From assembly GCF_004768545.1 (NCBI RefSeq), contig NZ_CP038634.1, positions 1 to 64,000 of the forward strand: a stretch of DNA of 64,000 nt, given 5' to 3'. Source of the DNA: Cupriavidus oxalaticus (lineage in GTDB: Bacteria; Pseudomonadota; Gammaproteobacteria; Burkholderiales; Burkholderiaceae). This document shows positions 18,156-27,899 of the stretch, in pieces. Position 1 is the stretch's first letter, and every line of letters starts with the position of its first letter. The notes under the pieces are model-generated. The model was not told where the DNA came from, searched no databases, and saw only the letters and a list, made by a program, of their open reading frames with translations. A program made the translations under genes and the position numbers.

Positions 18156-18537
18156 AAATGAGATGACTTTGGTTTTGGCTTTGGTATTGTAGAAGAATTT
18201 GCCTTGGGTTTGATATAATATTGCGCCGAGCGGTGATCATTAATTTTAGTTTTGTAATAAAATTCCGATAGGGCTCGGATATTGGATGTGGTGTTCACTT
18301 TAGCCTTGTCAAAGTACTGCGGACGGAGAAAGCGGGGTGCCGCGCAAACCGGGCATACTGAGAGCTTCTCAACGCGGATGGCAAAGCTCCAACCAATGAG
18401 TTTGTTCAAGTGGTGGGACGTGCGGCTCACATGCAGTGGGTAATTGCAGTTCTCCCCACTGCGTGGACGGAAGCGATGGCTCGTCAATAAATGGGCTACG
18501 GCCCCACAACGTCGAAGATTGACGTGAGAGTTGCGAC
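18156..18537 (+). promoter_or_regulatory. Intergenic stretch with a candidate extended -10 promoter
   Basis: A 382-bp gap with no credible gene. The first 100 bp are AT-rich with TTTGG-type repeats. The extended -10 motif TGATATAAT sits at 18211-18219 without a well-spaced -35. It could start transcription of the second half of the capsule locus (AlgX-like gene onward), about 320 bp upstream of that ATG. GC rises again after about 18270, marking the right edge of the low-GC patch. Confidence 0.35.
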
Positions 18538-19920
18538 ATGACAACACAGGAATCTGGCCACTCGGTTGGGGAAAGATTGCGCACAGTTAAGGTCAGGCGC
18601 CTAGATTTCGCCCGGCATGGCATCCGACGCTGGGCGCTGGACGCCCCTGCGAACGAGCGCCTGGTGGATGCCGGGGCGGCAGCCATCCTGCTGCAGGGAT
18701 GGCTGCTCTGGGATGTGCCGCCCGATCAACCCGTGCACGTGGTGGTAGCCAGACTGGACGACGCCGAGGCTCGGTTACTTGCCTTCAATTGCAAACGCCC
18801 GGATGTCATCGAGCGTGTCCTGCTTGAGCAAGCTGTGGGGCACCCGCAATTGTGCTGTGGCTTCGCCTGGCGGATTCCGCTGCCTCTGGAAGGATTCCGG
18901 TTGGGCATACAGGTTGGACAGTCCTTGCCGGTGTGGCTGGCTGAGGTGGAGTTTGTCACGCCCATGCAAGTGATCGTCGGGCCGGAGAACTGGCTGTTTC
19001 TGGACAACGATACCAATCGCAGCGTAGATCAATACACCGGCAAGCGGCTGCTGGACGCGGATGAACTGCACCGCTGGAGCGCGTACCTAGCAGGATGTCG
19101 CACGCTAGCGACGCGCGTAGGCGCACGCCACGCTCTGGTCCTGGCGCCGTCCAAGGAAGAGGTACTGCCTCATCGCTACCCGTACAAGCGCGCGCACATT
19201 ACGGTGCTGGACCAGGTGTGCACGCTCGCCCAGCCTGAAGACCATGTCGTGAATGCAGCGCCGGTGCTGGCAGCGCACAAGCCGCCAGAGGCCTGCTTCA
19301 AGGTGACCGACACGCACTGGTCCGATCGCGGAGCGATGCTGGCTACGCTGGCAGCCTTGCCGCACCTGGGCGTGGACGTGGCGCAGGCCCGGGCCTTGTT
19401 CTCGCACGACGCGTACGAAGCGGTGAACGAAGTGGGGGACCTGGGTTGCAAGCTGCTCCCTGCGCGTAGCGCGCCGACTGAGTTTCTGAAGTGCCCTGTC
19501 CCGGAGGCTGGCGCTTCATTTGACAACCGGCTGCCGAACATTGGGCGAACGCTCGTTTTCGAGAACGAGGGGGCGGTGTATCAGCGGCGCCTGTTGTTGT
19601 TCGGAGCGTCGTCGAGCTACCCGATGCTGAAGTACCTGAAGCGCTTGTTCCAGCGTGTAGTGTTTGTTCACAGCGCCGCACAGGTTGACGTTCGGGTGGT
19701 GGAGCATGAGCAGCCGAACGCGCTGCTGCTGCAATCAAACGGCCGTTTTCTGGTTCAGGCACCTCACCTGCACTTTGTCTTGCAGCACGCCATGCAAACC
19801 AAGCTCGCCGAGGCGTCACCTGCGCTTCGGCAGCATGTGCGCGTACTGCTGGACGCGGCGCCGACAGAGGGACCGAATGTGCTGTACCACCAGATGCTGG
19901 CGAAAGCGACCAAGAATTAG
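18538..19920 (+). CDS. AlgX/AlgJ-like SGNH (DHHW-type) O-acetyltransferase
   Basis: A 460-residue protein resembling the catalytic domain of alginate O-acetyltransferases AlgJ/AlgX. There is a GPENWLFLDND block, DTHWSDRGA carrying the family Asp258-x-His260 pair, and GASSSYPML carrying the likely nucleophile Ser358. No signal peptide or TM is visible at the N-terminus (MTTQESGHSVGERLR), unlike periplasmic AlgX/AlgJ, so a cytoplasmic role is possible. The N-terminal 130 residues are unrecognised. It is followed after 5 bp by an SGNH lipoprotein gene. No MBOAT (AlgI-like) acetyl carrier is encoded in the window. Confidence 0.75.
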   Translation: MTTQESGHSVGERLRTVKVRRLDFARHGIRRWALDAPANERLVDAGAAAILLQGWLLWDVPPDQPVHVVVARLDDAEARLLAFNCKRPDVIERVLLEQAVGHPQLCCGFAWRIPLPLEGFRLGIQVGQSLPVWLAEVEFVTPMQVIVGPENWLFLDNDTNRSVDQYTGKRLLDADELHRWSAYLAGCRTLATRVGARHALVLAPSKEEVLPHRYPYKRAHITVLDQVCTLAQPEDHVVNAAPVLAAHKPPEACFKVTDTHWSDRGAMLATLAALPHLGVDVAQARALFSHDAYEAVNEVGDLGCKLLPARSAPTEFLKCPVPEAGASFDNRLPNIGRTLVFENEGAVYQRRLLLFGASSSYPMLKYLKRLFQRVVFVHSAAQVDVRVVEHEQPNALLLQSNGRFLVQAPHLHFVLQHAMQTKLAEASPALRQHVRVLLDAAPTEGPNVLYHQMLAKATKN

Positions 19921-19925
19921 CAACT

Positions 19926-20654
19926 ATGGGTATCAATCGATATGTGTGGATGATTGCCGCAATGGTCAGCGCGCTGGCGGGATGCGGCGGTGGGGAGGGT
20001 AACGAACCCGCGGCGCCGGTTGCGGCGCAGGTGCCCCTCGTCGCGCCAGGCAACTGGGTAGTCATGGGTTCTTCGTCCGCCCAAGGCACGGGGGCGAGCG
20101 CCGGCCATGCGTGGGCAGCGCTGCTGCTGGCCCGGGTGCAAGGCGCAGGCGTTTCCATGGAGAACCTGGCCAAGGGGGGCAGCGTCACCTACGAAGGGCT
20201 CAGTGCCAGCGCATCGCCCACGCCGAATCGCCCGCAGCCGGACCTGCAGCACAATGTGGACGCGGCACTCTCAGGCAAGCCCAGGCTGCTTCTGCTGTCA
20301 TACCCCACCAATGACTCGGCCATTGGCTACACGGTGGATGAGACGGTGCGCAACCTTCTGGCAATTCGCGCAACCGCTCAGGCGGCGGGGACAGCGGTGC
20401 TGCTGTTGTCTACACAGCCGCGCAACATGGCGCCAGACCTGCTGGCGCGGCTGCCGGCAGTTGATGCGCAACTGGCCAGCGCCGCCGGGGCGTGCTTCGT
20501 GCAAGTGCGCGAAGCACTGGCCGGAGCAGATGACAAGCTCGCGCCTGCCTACGATGCGGGTGATGGCGTGCACCCTAACGACGCCGGCCACGCCGTTATC
20601 CTCGCGCACATTCAGGCCACGCTGGACGCGGGCCAGTGCGTGCGGCTGAAATGA
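19926..20654 (+). CDS. SGNH/GDSL-hydrolase lipoprotein
   Basis: A 242-residue exported lipoprotein. The signal peptide ends at the lipobox ALAGC with Cys20, followed by GGGEGNE. SGNH blocks are VVMGSSSAQGTG (block I with a serine nucleophile), GGSVTYEG, SYPTNDS (block III Asn) and DGVHPNDAGH (block V Asp/His). It probably removes or adds acyl groups on the extracytoplasmic polymer or remodels it. Esterase versus transferase cannot be decided. Its stop overlaps the next glycosyltransferase start (ATGA), tying it to capsule synthesis. Confidence 0.82.
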   Translation: MGINRYVWMIAAMVSALAGCGGGEGNEPAAPVAAQVPLVAPGNWVVMGSSSAQGTGASAGHAWAALLLARVQGAGVSMENLAKGGSVTYEGLSASASPTPNRPQPDLQHNVDAALSGKPRLLLLSYPTNDSAIGYTVDETVRNLLAIRATAQAAGTAVLLLSTQPRNMAPDLLARLPAVDAQLASAAGACFVQVREALAGADDKLAPAYDAGDGVHPNDAGHAVILAHIQATLDAGQCVRLK

Positions 20655-21742
20655 TCAAGCGACGACAGCTGGCGGCGCCATTGCGTCTGGCATTCGTGGC
20701 ATGCAATAAGAACGCGGCCCGGTGGCGCGACGATGCGTCTTACCTCTATCGTTGCGAGAACATTGCCGAGGCGCTGAAGCAGCAGGGGCATACGGTGTGG
20801 CAGGGCCACGTGACGCGCCTGCCGTGGCTGCAACGGTGGGACGTAGTAGTGTTCCACCGCCCGCGCGCTACTTGGCATGTTCGCGCGGCACTGCACTGGC
20901 TGCGCCACCGGCGCGTGACAGTCGTTGCGGATGTTGACGACCTGATCTTCGACGCTGGCATGGCCGAGTTCAGTCCCGGCGTGGTCAACGGACTTGTCAC
21001 GCTGGAAAGAACGGTGCGATTGTTCCGTGCTCATCATGATGCGTTCGCCCGGTTTGACCGCATCGTGGTGTCGACCGCACCGCTGGCCGAGCACGTACGC
21101 CGGATGGTCCCACGTGCGGCGGTCCACATTGCACCTAACGCGGTGCATTGGCGCTGGCGGGATTTGCCTCGGCCGGCAGTCACAACCACGCAGGCGATTG
21201 CCTACTTGCCAGGAACGCGTAGCCACGACCGTGATTTTGCGACAATTGCGCCTGTGCTGACCAGGATCCTGGGACGCCATCCTCAGGCGACGCTGCACGT
21301 CACGGGGCCTCTGCGATTTTCGCTAGATGTGTTGCCCGGCCAGGTGGTGCACCAGCCCAAAGTGCCGTTCGACCGATTCCATGAGTGTTTTAAGGGGGTA
21401 CGGGTGAATCTGGCTCCGCTAAGCGATTCTCCCTTTAATCGGTGCAAGTCGGCGATCAAGGTGCTAGAAGCCGCATGGTGGGGGGTGCCCACTGTGGTGT
21501 CGCCCCTGGCTGACGCCGAGCGCCTGGCGGATGCGGGGGCTCATATTGCGCCCACAGAGGAAGCATTTGAAGAAACGCTTGAGCGCCTGCTAGCCGATGA
21601 CACATCCTACCTGCGTGCGGTCGACGGCTTGCGGGAGCGGATTTTGCATAGCGGAGATGTGTATCGAGTGGCCAGCGACTGGCTGCAATTCGTGATGCAT
21701 GGTCGCGACTCCAGGCTAGATGCGGGGAGCCGAGCGCCATGA
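20651..21742 (+). CDS. GT-B fold glycosyltransferase
   Basis: A 363-residue glycosyltransferase. The N-terminal region includes FVACNKNAARWRDDASYLYR, with VVADVDDLIFDAGMAEF, a block seen in capsule/O-antigen GT4-like enzymes. The C-terminal donor domain has IAYLPGTRSHDRDF and KSAIKVLEAAWWGVPTVVSPL. The start ATG at 20651 overlaps the previous stop, and the end overlaps kpsC by ATGA. The sugar donor is unknown. High GC is restored here compared with 15.4-18.3 kb. Confidence 0.82.
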   Translation: MIKRRQLAAPLRLAFVACNKNAARWRDDASYLYRCENIAEALKQQGHTVWQGHVTRLPWLQRWDVVVFHRPRATWHVRAALHWLRHRRVTVVADVDDLIFDAGMAEFSPGVVNGLVTLERTVRLFRAHHDAFARFDRIVVSTAPLAEHVRRMVPRAAVHIAPNAVHWRWRDLPRPAVTTTQAIAYLPGTRSHDRDFATIAPVLTRILGRHPQATLHVTGPLRFSLDVLPGQVVHQPKVPFDRFHECFKGVRVNLAPLSDSPFNRCKSAIKVLEAAWWGVPTVVSPLADAERLADAGAHIAPTEEAFEETLERLLADDTSYLRAVDGLRERILHSGDVYRVASDWLQFVMHGRDSRLDAGSRAP

Positions 21743-24700
21743 TCGTGCTTGGTTGGCTCAACCCTGTGGGTTGGGGTCTTCTGTGGTGGGCGCAGCGTCG
21801 CAGGGCGCAGGGGCGCTACGAGCGTGCTACGGAGCGCGCGTTTGCCATGGCCTGGCGCATGAACGGTACGCTGACGGCCTGGCTGGCCTACGCGATGTTC
21901 CGGCGGGACCTTGGGCGGCCGTTGCCCAGTCGCTGGCAACGGCAGTTGAACGACGCCTTGTCCAGGCTACCACGGCATAAGCGCCGTAAAGCGCTCGGCC
22001 TGTTGGCTGAGTCCGCCGGCGCCGACCGCCTGTCGGCGCCACGGAACGACTTGATGGATGCCGCGATACTGCCGGCGCTGGCCGATCGGGCGCGGCCTGG
22101 CGTCAGCGACGGCGATGCGGGCTGGCTGGCTGAACTGCACCGAAAGCAGCCCCAATGGCGTGCTGCGTTCGCGCGTTGGGTGAGTGATTGTTGCCAGTCC
22201 AACGGACTGTGCGTAGTTGGCAATGCCGGAGTCTTGAAAGGCCGCGGATTGGGGGCTCACATTGACCGTGCCAGTGGCGTGGTGCGATTCAACCGGTTTG
22301 CCCGCGGCGAGGACATGGCAGCCGACGTCGGCAGGCGTTTGGATGTGTGGGTAGTTGCGCCGGGATATCGCGGGCGCGCACCCGAGTTGGCGGACTGGAT
22401 TGTTGTGACGGGTCCCGATATGCGTTACCGCATGCAGGACTGGCAACTCGTGATGCCCTTCTTGAAAGCTGGTGTCCCGATCCTCACGATCCCGCTGGAC
22501 ATCTGGCGGGAGCTTGTGGAGCGCCTGAAGGCGCCGCCCAGCGCAGGCGTGTTGCTGCTGCACTGGCTGCAGCAATTGAAGGGGGACGGCAGCCGGGCAG
22601 GGCTAGTTTTTGCGGGTATTGGGCAGGGTGTGCCCGGTAAAGGGACGTATCACATGGCCATCCCTCAACACAAGCCCGTCGGGCGTCACAACTGGAAGGC
22701 TGAGCAACGGATGGTTGAACAATGGCAACGACTCGAGTTTGACGATTCCAGCGCGACGTCGCCTTCTGCAGCGGCGGCACCACGCTTCGCGGCATTCAGC
22801 GGGGCCCTGCACGAAATGCCATTGCTTGGCGAGCAACTCGGTGGGCATGTCGTACGAGCATGGCTATCAATGCCGCAAGGCGCTGACGTTGCAATCGGCT
22901 GGGGTTGCAAGAAATCGGGAGAACGGGCACGGAGTGCGGCGCAACGGGCCCGCAGACGCTACCTTTGCCTTGAAGACGGCTTCTTGCGTTCGTTTGGCAC
23001 GGGGGAGCACTTTCCCCCCTTGGCCATAGTCGTTGACGATGTTGGTATCTACTATGACAGCACTCGCCCAAGTGCCCTGGAGAACCTGCTAAACACGGAT
23101 AACGATCTGCTTGCGGGCATCGGTAACGATGTGGCGCGTGCCAAGGCCTTGATCGTCAAGCATCGGCTAAGCAAGTATAACCATGCACCGGACGGCTGGC
23201 TCTGCCCTCGGTCAGAGGCGCAGTCCGGGAAGCACAGCGTACGGAAAGTACTGGTGGTAGACCAGACGGCAGGGGATATGAGCGTGAAGCTTGGTGGGGC
23301 GCAGGCCGACACGTTTCTCGCGATGCTGTCAGCCGCCTGCGCAGAGAATCCTGACTCGATCATCTACGTCAAAACACATCCAGAGGTAGTATCCGGACGT
23401 AAGGGCGGCTATTTGACGCACGTCCAGGAAGGCACGACGCAAGGGCAGCGCATAGTATTGCTGCGCCAGCCAATCAATCCCATCCACCTGATTGAGCAGG
23501 TGGATCGTGTCTATGTTGTAACCTCAACCATGGGATTCGAAGCATTGCTGTTGGGCAAGCCGGTGACATGCTTCGGCCGCCCATGGTACGGCGGGTGGGG
23601 CGCTACCGATGACCGACAGGCTATTCCTCGCCGCACGCGCAATCGCAGTGTTGATGAGTTGTTTGCTGCGGCATACTTCCATTACACGCGCTACCTAGAT
23701 CCGGTCTCGCACCGGAAGGGAACCATCTTCGACGTCATTCGCTGGTTGGTGCGACAAAAGGAGATGGCTGCGAAGGCCATAGGCAGCAAGAGTTCCGGAC
23801 GTATTTTCTGCGTGGGTTTCCGGCGCTGGAGAGGTCCCAACGTGCGGCCTTTGCTATCGCTGGATCGAGAGCGGGTGAAATTCGTAAGAGATGCAGCTGC
23901 TGCACGTGATCTATCCCCTCAGTCTGGTGATGGCCTGGTTTTCTGGGGAAGTACTGCGCCCAAAGGCGTCTTGCAGTTGGCTCAGGAGCAAGGCGCTAAA
24001 ACGCTGCGCCTGGAGGACGGCTTCGTGAGGTCCGTCGGGCTTGGTTCGGACCTGATCCGGCCCCTTTCACTGGTACTGGACGAACGAGGCATCTACTTCG
24101 ATCCGAGTCGACCCTCGGATCTCGAGCACCTGCTCAGCACAGCGACGTTTTCTCATGAGGACCTCACCCGTGCGAGCGAGGTGCGTGCATTCATTGCGGA
24201 ACACGGCATCACAAAGTACAACTTGGAACCACGTGCAGAGGCAAGGTGGCCGACGGGGGGGAGGCTTGTGATACTGGTTCCCGGGCAAGTCGAGGACGAT
24301 GCTTCGATTCGCTTGGGCTGCACTGACGTGAAGAGTAATCTTGACCTGCTACGGTCAGTCCGGCAGGCGCATCCGAATGCCTTCATTGTCTATAAGCCGC
24401 ACCCGGATGTCACCAGCGGCAATCGTGCAGGCAAGATTGCGCTGGCACATGCTCGGGAGTATGCCGATCATGTTGAGATCTATTTGTCAGTAGTAAGTTG
24501 TATCCAGGCCTGCAATGAGGTCCATACCATGACGTCGCTTGCCGGATTCGATGCGCTGCTGCGCGAAAAGCGTGTAGTAACGTACGGCCAGCCTTTCTAT
24601 GCAGGCTGGGGTCTGACGACGGATCTTGCCAGTAATGGCATCGCTTTAGCACGCCGGACCCGGGGCTTGACACTGGACGAACTCGTGGCAGGCAGTTTGC

Positions 24701-24885
24701 TGCGCTATCCGCTTTACTGGGATTGGGAACTGAAGGGCTACACAGACTGCGAGGCTGTTCTACGGCGGATAGTGGAAACGCGGAACAAGCTGGAACTGAA
24801 CGGCGATCTGGAAAAGCTCAGAGTAGGATCAGTACGACGAATGTGCAGGAAACTGAACGTGCTGGCCAGGAATTCGTTGCTTTGA
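21739..24885 (+). CDS. kpsC: KpsC capsule Kdo transferase fused to an N-terminal GT29 (sialyltransferase)-like domain
   Basis: A 1048-residue, three-module protein. Residues about 350-685 and 686-1030 are the two KpsC modules, each with an EDGF(L/V)RS block, a DD/DERGIYxDxxRPS block and a K(T/P)HP(E/D)V motif. In characterised capsules these add alternating beta-2,4 and beta-2,7 Kdo to the lipid linker. Residues about 150-330 form an extra domain with sialyltransferase-type motifs: L motif (CVVGNAGVLKGRGLG, 158-172, ending VVRFN at 181-185), S motif (PPSAGVLLLHWLQQL from 266, then VFAGIG) and the VS motif His317-x4-Glu322 (HNWKAE). Ordinary KpsC has about 670 residues and lacks this domain. 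The gene is coupled to the upstream glycosyltransferase by ATGA. Confidence 0.9.
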   Translation: MIVLGWLNPVGWGLLWWAQRRRAQGRYERATERAFAMAWRMNGTLTAWLAYAMFRRDLGRPLPSRWQRQLNDALSRLPRHKRRKALGLLAESAGADRLSAPRNDLMDAAILPALADRARPGVSDGDAGWLAELHRKQPQWRAAFARWVSDCCQSNGLCVVGNAGVLKGRGLGAHIDRASGVVRFNRFARGEDMAADVGRRLDVWVVAPGYRGRAPELADWIVVTGPDMRYRMQDWQLVMPFLKAGVPILTIPLDIWRELVERLKAPPSAGVLLLHWLQQLKGDGSRAGLVFAGIGQGVPGKGTYHMAIPQHKPVGRHNWKAEQRMVEQWQRLEFDDSSATSPSAAAAPRFAAFSGALHEMPLLGEQLGGHVVRAWLSMPQGADVAIGWGCKKSGERARSAAQRARRRYLCLEDGFLRSFGTGEHFPPLAIVVDDVGIYYDSTRPSALENLLNTDNDLLAGIGNDVARAKALIVKHRLSKYNHAPDGWLCPRSEAQSGKHSVRKVLVVDQTAGDMSVKLGGAQADTFLAMLSAACAENPDSIIYVKTHPEVVSGRKGGYLTHVQEGTTQGQRIVLLRQPINPIHLIEQVDRVYVVTSTMGFEALLLGKPVTCFGRPWYGGWGATDDRQAIPRRTRNRSVDELFAAAYFHYTRYLDPVSHRKGTIFDVIRWLVRQKEMAAKAIGSKSSGRIFCVGFRRWRGPNVRPLLSLDRERVKFVRDAAAARDLSPQSGDGLVFWGSTAPKGVLQLAQEQGAKTLRLEDGFVRSVGLGSDLIRPLSLVLDERGIYFDPSRPSDLEHLLSTATFSHEDLTRASEVRAFIAEHGITKYNLEPRAEARWPTGGRLVILVPGQVEDDASIRLGCTDVKSNLDLLRSVRQAHPNAFIVYKPHPDVTSGNRAGKIALAHAREYADHVEIYLSVVSCIQACNEVHTMTSLAGFDALLREKRVVTYGQPFYAGWGLTTDLASNGIALARRTRGLTLDELVAGSLLRYPLYWDWELKGYTDCEAVLRRIVETRNKLELNGDLEKLRVGSVRRMCRKLNVLARNSLL

Positions 24886-25036
24886 CGAGATGGCGCTCGC
24901 GTCCACATGCTGCTGCCTTCGCCGAAAGAGCGATTTAGTTAATCCGATTCGAGAATAGCTTTAACAATCCCCGCTCCCGGTGTGTTGCCACCAAATTATC
25001 GGTATCGGCATATTTTAAAAGAATAGGAGTAGAAGT

Positions 25037-26101
25037 TTGCCATACATTATTGTCACAGGCGGTGCCGGGTTCATTGGTGCCAACTTTGTCCTGAACTGGT
25101 TGAGTGATGCGGCAGCAGACACGGTTATCAACGTCGACAAGCTGACCTATGCGGGCAACCGCAAGACGCTGGCCTCGCTGGAAGGCGACTCACGCCATAT
25201 CTTTTCGCAAACCGACATTTGCGATCGCGCCGCCTTAGACAAACTGTTTGCCACCTACAGGCCCCGCGCAGTTGTTCACTTTGCTGCCGAAAGCCACGTC
25301 GATCGTTCGATCCACGGTCCAGATGCATTCATCCAGACCAACATCGTCGGCACCTTTACGCTGCTGGAAGCCGCACGCGCACATTGGGGCACTCTCAACG
25401 AGGGAGACAAGGCAAGCTTTCGCTTCCTCCATGTTTCTACGGACGAGGTCTTCGGATCGTTGGGTCCCCATGATCCACAGTTCTCGGAAACCACCGCCTA
25501 CCAGCCCAATAGCCCTTATTCAGCATCCAAGGCCGCCTCAGATCATCTGGTTCGGGCGTATCACCACACCTATGGCCTGCCGGTCCTGACTACCAACTGC
25601 TCAAACAACTACGGGCCTTTTCACTTTCCTGAAAAGCTCATCCCGCTGGTTATCTCCAACGCTCTCGCGGGTAAGCCACTTCCAATATACGGCGATGGGC
25701 TGAACGTGCGGGACTGGCTTTACGTAGCTGATCATTGCGGCGCCATTCGCGAAGTCCTTGCACGCGGATGCGTAGGTGAGACCTATAACGTAGGCGGGTG
25801 GAACGAAAAGACAAATCTCGACGTCGTTCACACCTTGTGCGACTTGCTCGACGAACTACATCCGAAGACAGATGGGTCCTATCGTGACCAGATCGTCTTT
25901 GTCAAAGATCGACCAGGCCACGATCGTCGCTATGCGATCGATGCCCGTAAGCTTGAGCGGGAACTGGGCTGGAGGCCGGCCGAGACTTTCGAAACGGGTC
26001 TGCGCAAGACTGTGCAATGGTATCTGGATAACCAGGCCTGGGTTAAAGATGTGATGTCCGGCGAGTACCGCAATTGGGTAGCGAAGCAATATGCAGCGTG
26101 A
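25037..26101 (+). CDS. rmlB: dTDP-glucose 4,6-dehydratase RmlB
   Basis: Second step of dTDP-L-rhamnose synthesis: dTDP-glucose to dTDP-4-keto-6-deoxyglucose, using bound NAD. Extended SDR with the Rossmann motif [14 protein letters not shown] at the N-terminus, [22 protein letters not shown] and the catalytic YSASKAASD (Tyr-x3-Lys). The start is a TTG at 25037 with AGGAG about 9 bases upstream, giving the normal 354 residues. No ATG fits as well. It begins 150 bp after kpsC, and an AT-rich stretch (24985-25015) just upstream could be a promoter. It overlaps rmlD by 11 bp. Confidence 0.95.
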   Translation: MPYIIVTGGAGFIGANFVLNWLSDAAADTVINVDKLTYAGNRKTLASLEGDSRHIFSQTDICDRAALDKLFATYRPRAVVHFAAESHVDRSIHGPDAFIQTNIVGTFTLLEAARAHWGTLNEGDKASFRFLHVSTDEVFGSLGPHDPQFSETTAYQPNSPYSASKAASDHLVRAYHHTYGLPVLTTNCSNNYGPFHFPEKLIPLVISNALAGKPLPIYGDGLNVRDWLYVADHCGAIREVLARGCVGETYNVGGWNEKTNLDVVHTLCDLLDELHPKTDGSYRDQIVFVKDRPGHDRRYAIDARKLERELGWRPAETFETGLRKTVQWYLDNQAWVKDVMSGEYRNWVAKQYAA

Positions 26102-27002
26102 ACCGGCAACGCCCACCTTTCTCATTACTGGGAGTAACGGCCAGGTTGGCTTCGAATTGCGCCGCAGCCTTGCTCCGCTAGGTCGCGTGGTGGCGCTGGA
26201 TCGCACCGGCTGCGACCTCTCTCGTCCGGACGAGATTCGGCGTGTAATGCGCCAGTACTGCCCGGATGTTATCGTCAATCCGGCCGCCTACACGGCAGTC
26301 GACAAGGCAGAAACTGAAGCCGAGGTAGCTTTCGCCATCAATGGTAAGGCGGTGGGGATCCTTGCCGAAGAGGCCAATGCGCGCGGTAGCCTGCTGATTC
26401 ATTACTCTACGGACTATGTCTTCGACGGTTGCAAGGATGGTGCCTACGTCGAGACCGATCCAGTCAACCCGCAGTCGGTCTACGGCAAGAGCAAATTGGC
26501 TGGTGAACAAGCCATTGCTGCTGTCGGCGGCCAAGCGCTGGTTCTTCGTACCTGCTGGGTGGCCGGCGCTCACGGCGGAAATTTTGCAAAGACTATGCTG
26601 CGGGCGGGGCAGGAGCGCGATAGCTTGCGAGTGATCTCCAATCAGTTTGGAGTTCCCACGACGGCCGCACTGATCGCTGACGTTACCGCGCAGATTGTGG
26701 CGCGCCACTGGGTGTCTGGTAAGCGTCATAGCTTTGTTTCTGGAATCTATCACCTTGCTGCCGGTGGCGAGACCACTTGGCACGGTTATGCCACAGAGGT
26801 GCTGCGCTATGCAGCGGCTCATGGCATAGCGCTAAAGGTAGACCCTGCCCGTATTGAAGCAATCCCGGCGAGCGCATACCCGTTGCCGGCACCACGTCCG
26901 CTCAATTCACGCCTGGACACAGGCAAACTGCGTCAGACGTTTGGCATCCATTTACCACATTGGCAGGAAGGTGTGCATTTCTTGCTTGACCAGATTCTCT
27001 AA
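26091..27002 (+). CDS. rmlD: dTDP-4-dehydrorhamnose reductase RmlD
   Basis: Last step of dTDP-L-rhamnose synthesis, reducing the 4-keto group with NAD(P)H. SDR features are [37 protein letters not shown] and YGKSKLAGE (catalytic Tyr/Lys), with the C-terminal [12 protein letters not shown] typical of RmlD. It has 303 residues, the usual length. The start lies inside the last codons of rmlB, so translation is coupled. The order B-D-A-C matches many betaproteobacterial rml operons. Confidence 0.95.
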   Translation: MQREPATPTFLITGSNGQVGFELRRSLAPLGRVVALDRTGCDLSRPDEIRRVMRQYCPDVIVNPAAYTAVDKAETEAEVAFAINGKAVGILAEEANARGSLLIHYSTDYVFDGCKDGAYVETDPVNPQSVYGKSKLAGEQAIAAVGGQALVLRTCWVAGAHGGNFAKTMLRAGQERDSLRVISNQFGVPTTAALIADVTAQIVARHWVSGKRHSFVSGIYHLAAGGETTWHGYATEVLRYAAAHGIALKVDPARIEAIPASAYPLPAPRPLNSRLDTGKLRQTFGIHLPHWQEGVHFLLDQIL

Positions 27003-27020
27003 ATTGATGAGCAGAACCTA

Positions 27021-27899
27021 ATGCGCAAGGGAATTATTCTCGCCGGTGGATCCGGCACCCGGCTCTATCCGATCACGCGATCGGTTTCCAAGCAGCTGCT
27101 GCCAGTATATGACAAGCCGATGATTTACTATCCGCTGTCCACGCTGATGCTGGCAGGGATTCGTGACATCCTCATTATCTCTACGCCGGAAGACACCCCG
27201 CGTTTTTCGGACATGCTGGGTGACGGCAGCCAGTGGGGCCTGAACCTGCAATACGCTGTGCAACCGAGCCCGGATGGGCTGGCGCAGGCTTTTCTGATTG
27301 GCCGGGAATTTATCGGCAATAGCCCATCTACCTTGATTCTCGGAGACAATATTTTTCACGGTCACGATCTCGTGCGCCAGCTTGAGCGTTCTGCGAAGCA
27401 GAAGGAAGGTGCGACTGTCTTTGCCTATCACGTGCAAGATCCGGAGCGATATGGGGTGGTGGAGTTCGACGCGGACTTTCGTGCACTGTCGCTGGAAGAA
27501 AAGCCCCAAAAGCCGCGTTCCAACTACGCAGTTACCGGACTCTATTTTTACGACAATCAGGTCTGCGATATCGCTGCGGACATCAAGCCGTCCGCGCGTG
27601 GTGAGCTGGAGATTACTGACGTCAACAAGCGCTATCTTGAGATGGCAATGCTTGACGTGGAGATTATGGGCCGGGGCTATGCGTGGCTAGATACCGGCAC
27701 ACATGAGTCGCTCCATGAGGCAGCGGGATTCATCGCGACATTGCAGAACCGTCAGGGTCTTATGGTGGCGTGTCCGGAAGAAATTGCCTTCCGTAGCAAT
27801 TGGATCGGTGCCGATAAAGTAGTGGAACTGGCCACGCCTCTTGCCAAGAGTGGTTACGGAAAGTACCTGCTGCAAGTCATTTCCGAATCGGTCAAATGA
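27021..27899 (+). CDS. rmlA: Glucose-1-phosphate thymidylyltransferase RmlA
   Basis: First step of dTDP-L-rhamnose synthesis: glucose-1-phosphate plus dTTP to dTDP-glucose. The nucleotidyltransferase signature [20 protein letters not shown] stands at the N-terminus, followed by [25 protein letters not shown] and [20 protein letters not shown]. It has 292 residues, as expected. It begins 18 bp after rmlD, and its stop overlaps the rmlC start (ATGA). Confidence 0.96.
   Translation: MRKGIILAGGSGTRLYPITRSVSKQLLPVYDKPMIYYPLSTLMLAGIRDILIISTPEDTPRFSDMLGDGSQWGLNLQYAVQPSPDGLAQAFLIGREFIGNSPSTLILGDNIFHGHDLVRQLERSAKQKEGATVFAYHVQDPERYGVVEFDADFRALSLEEKPQKPRSNYAVTGLYFYDNQVCDIAADIKPSARGELEITDVNKRYLEMAMLDVEIMGRGYAWLDTGTHESLHEAAGFIATLQNRQGLMVACPEEIAFRSNWIGADKVVELATPLAKSGYGKYLLQVISESVK

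Noticed and set aside
21739..22780. The GT29-like part of kpsC as a separate gene accidentally fused by a missed stop
   Set aside because: The frame is continuous with no alternative start plus ribosome site near 22780, and codon use is uniform across the junction. A true fusion is the simpler reading, although sequencing error cannot be excluded from one sequence.
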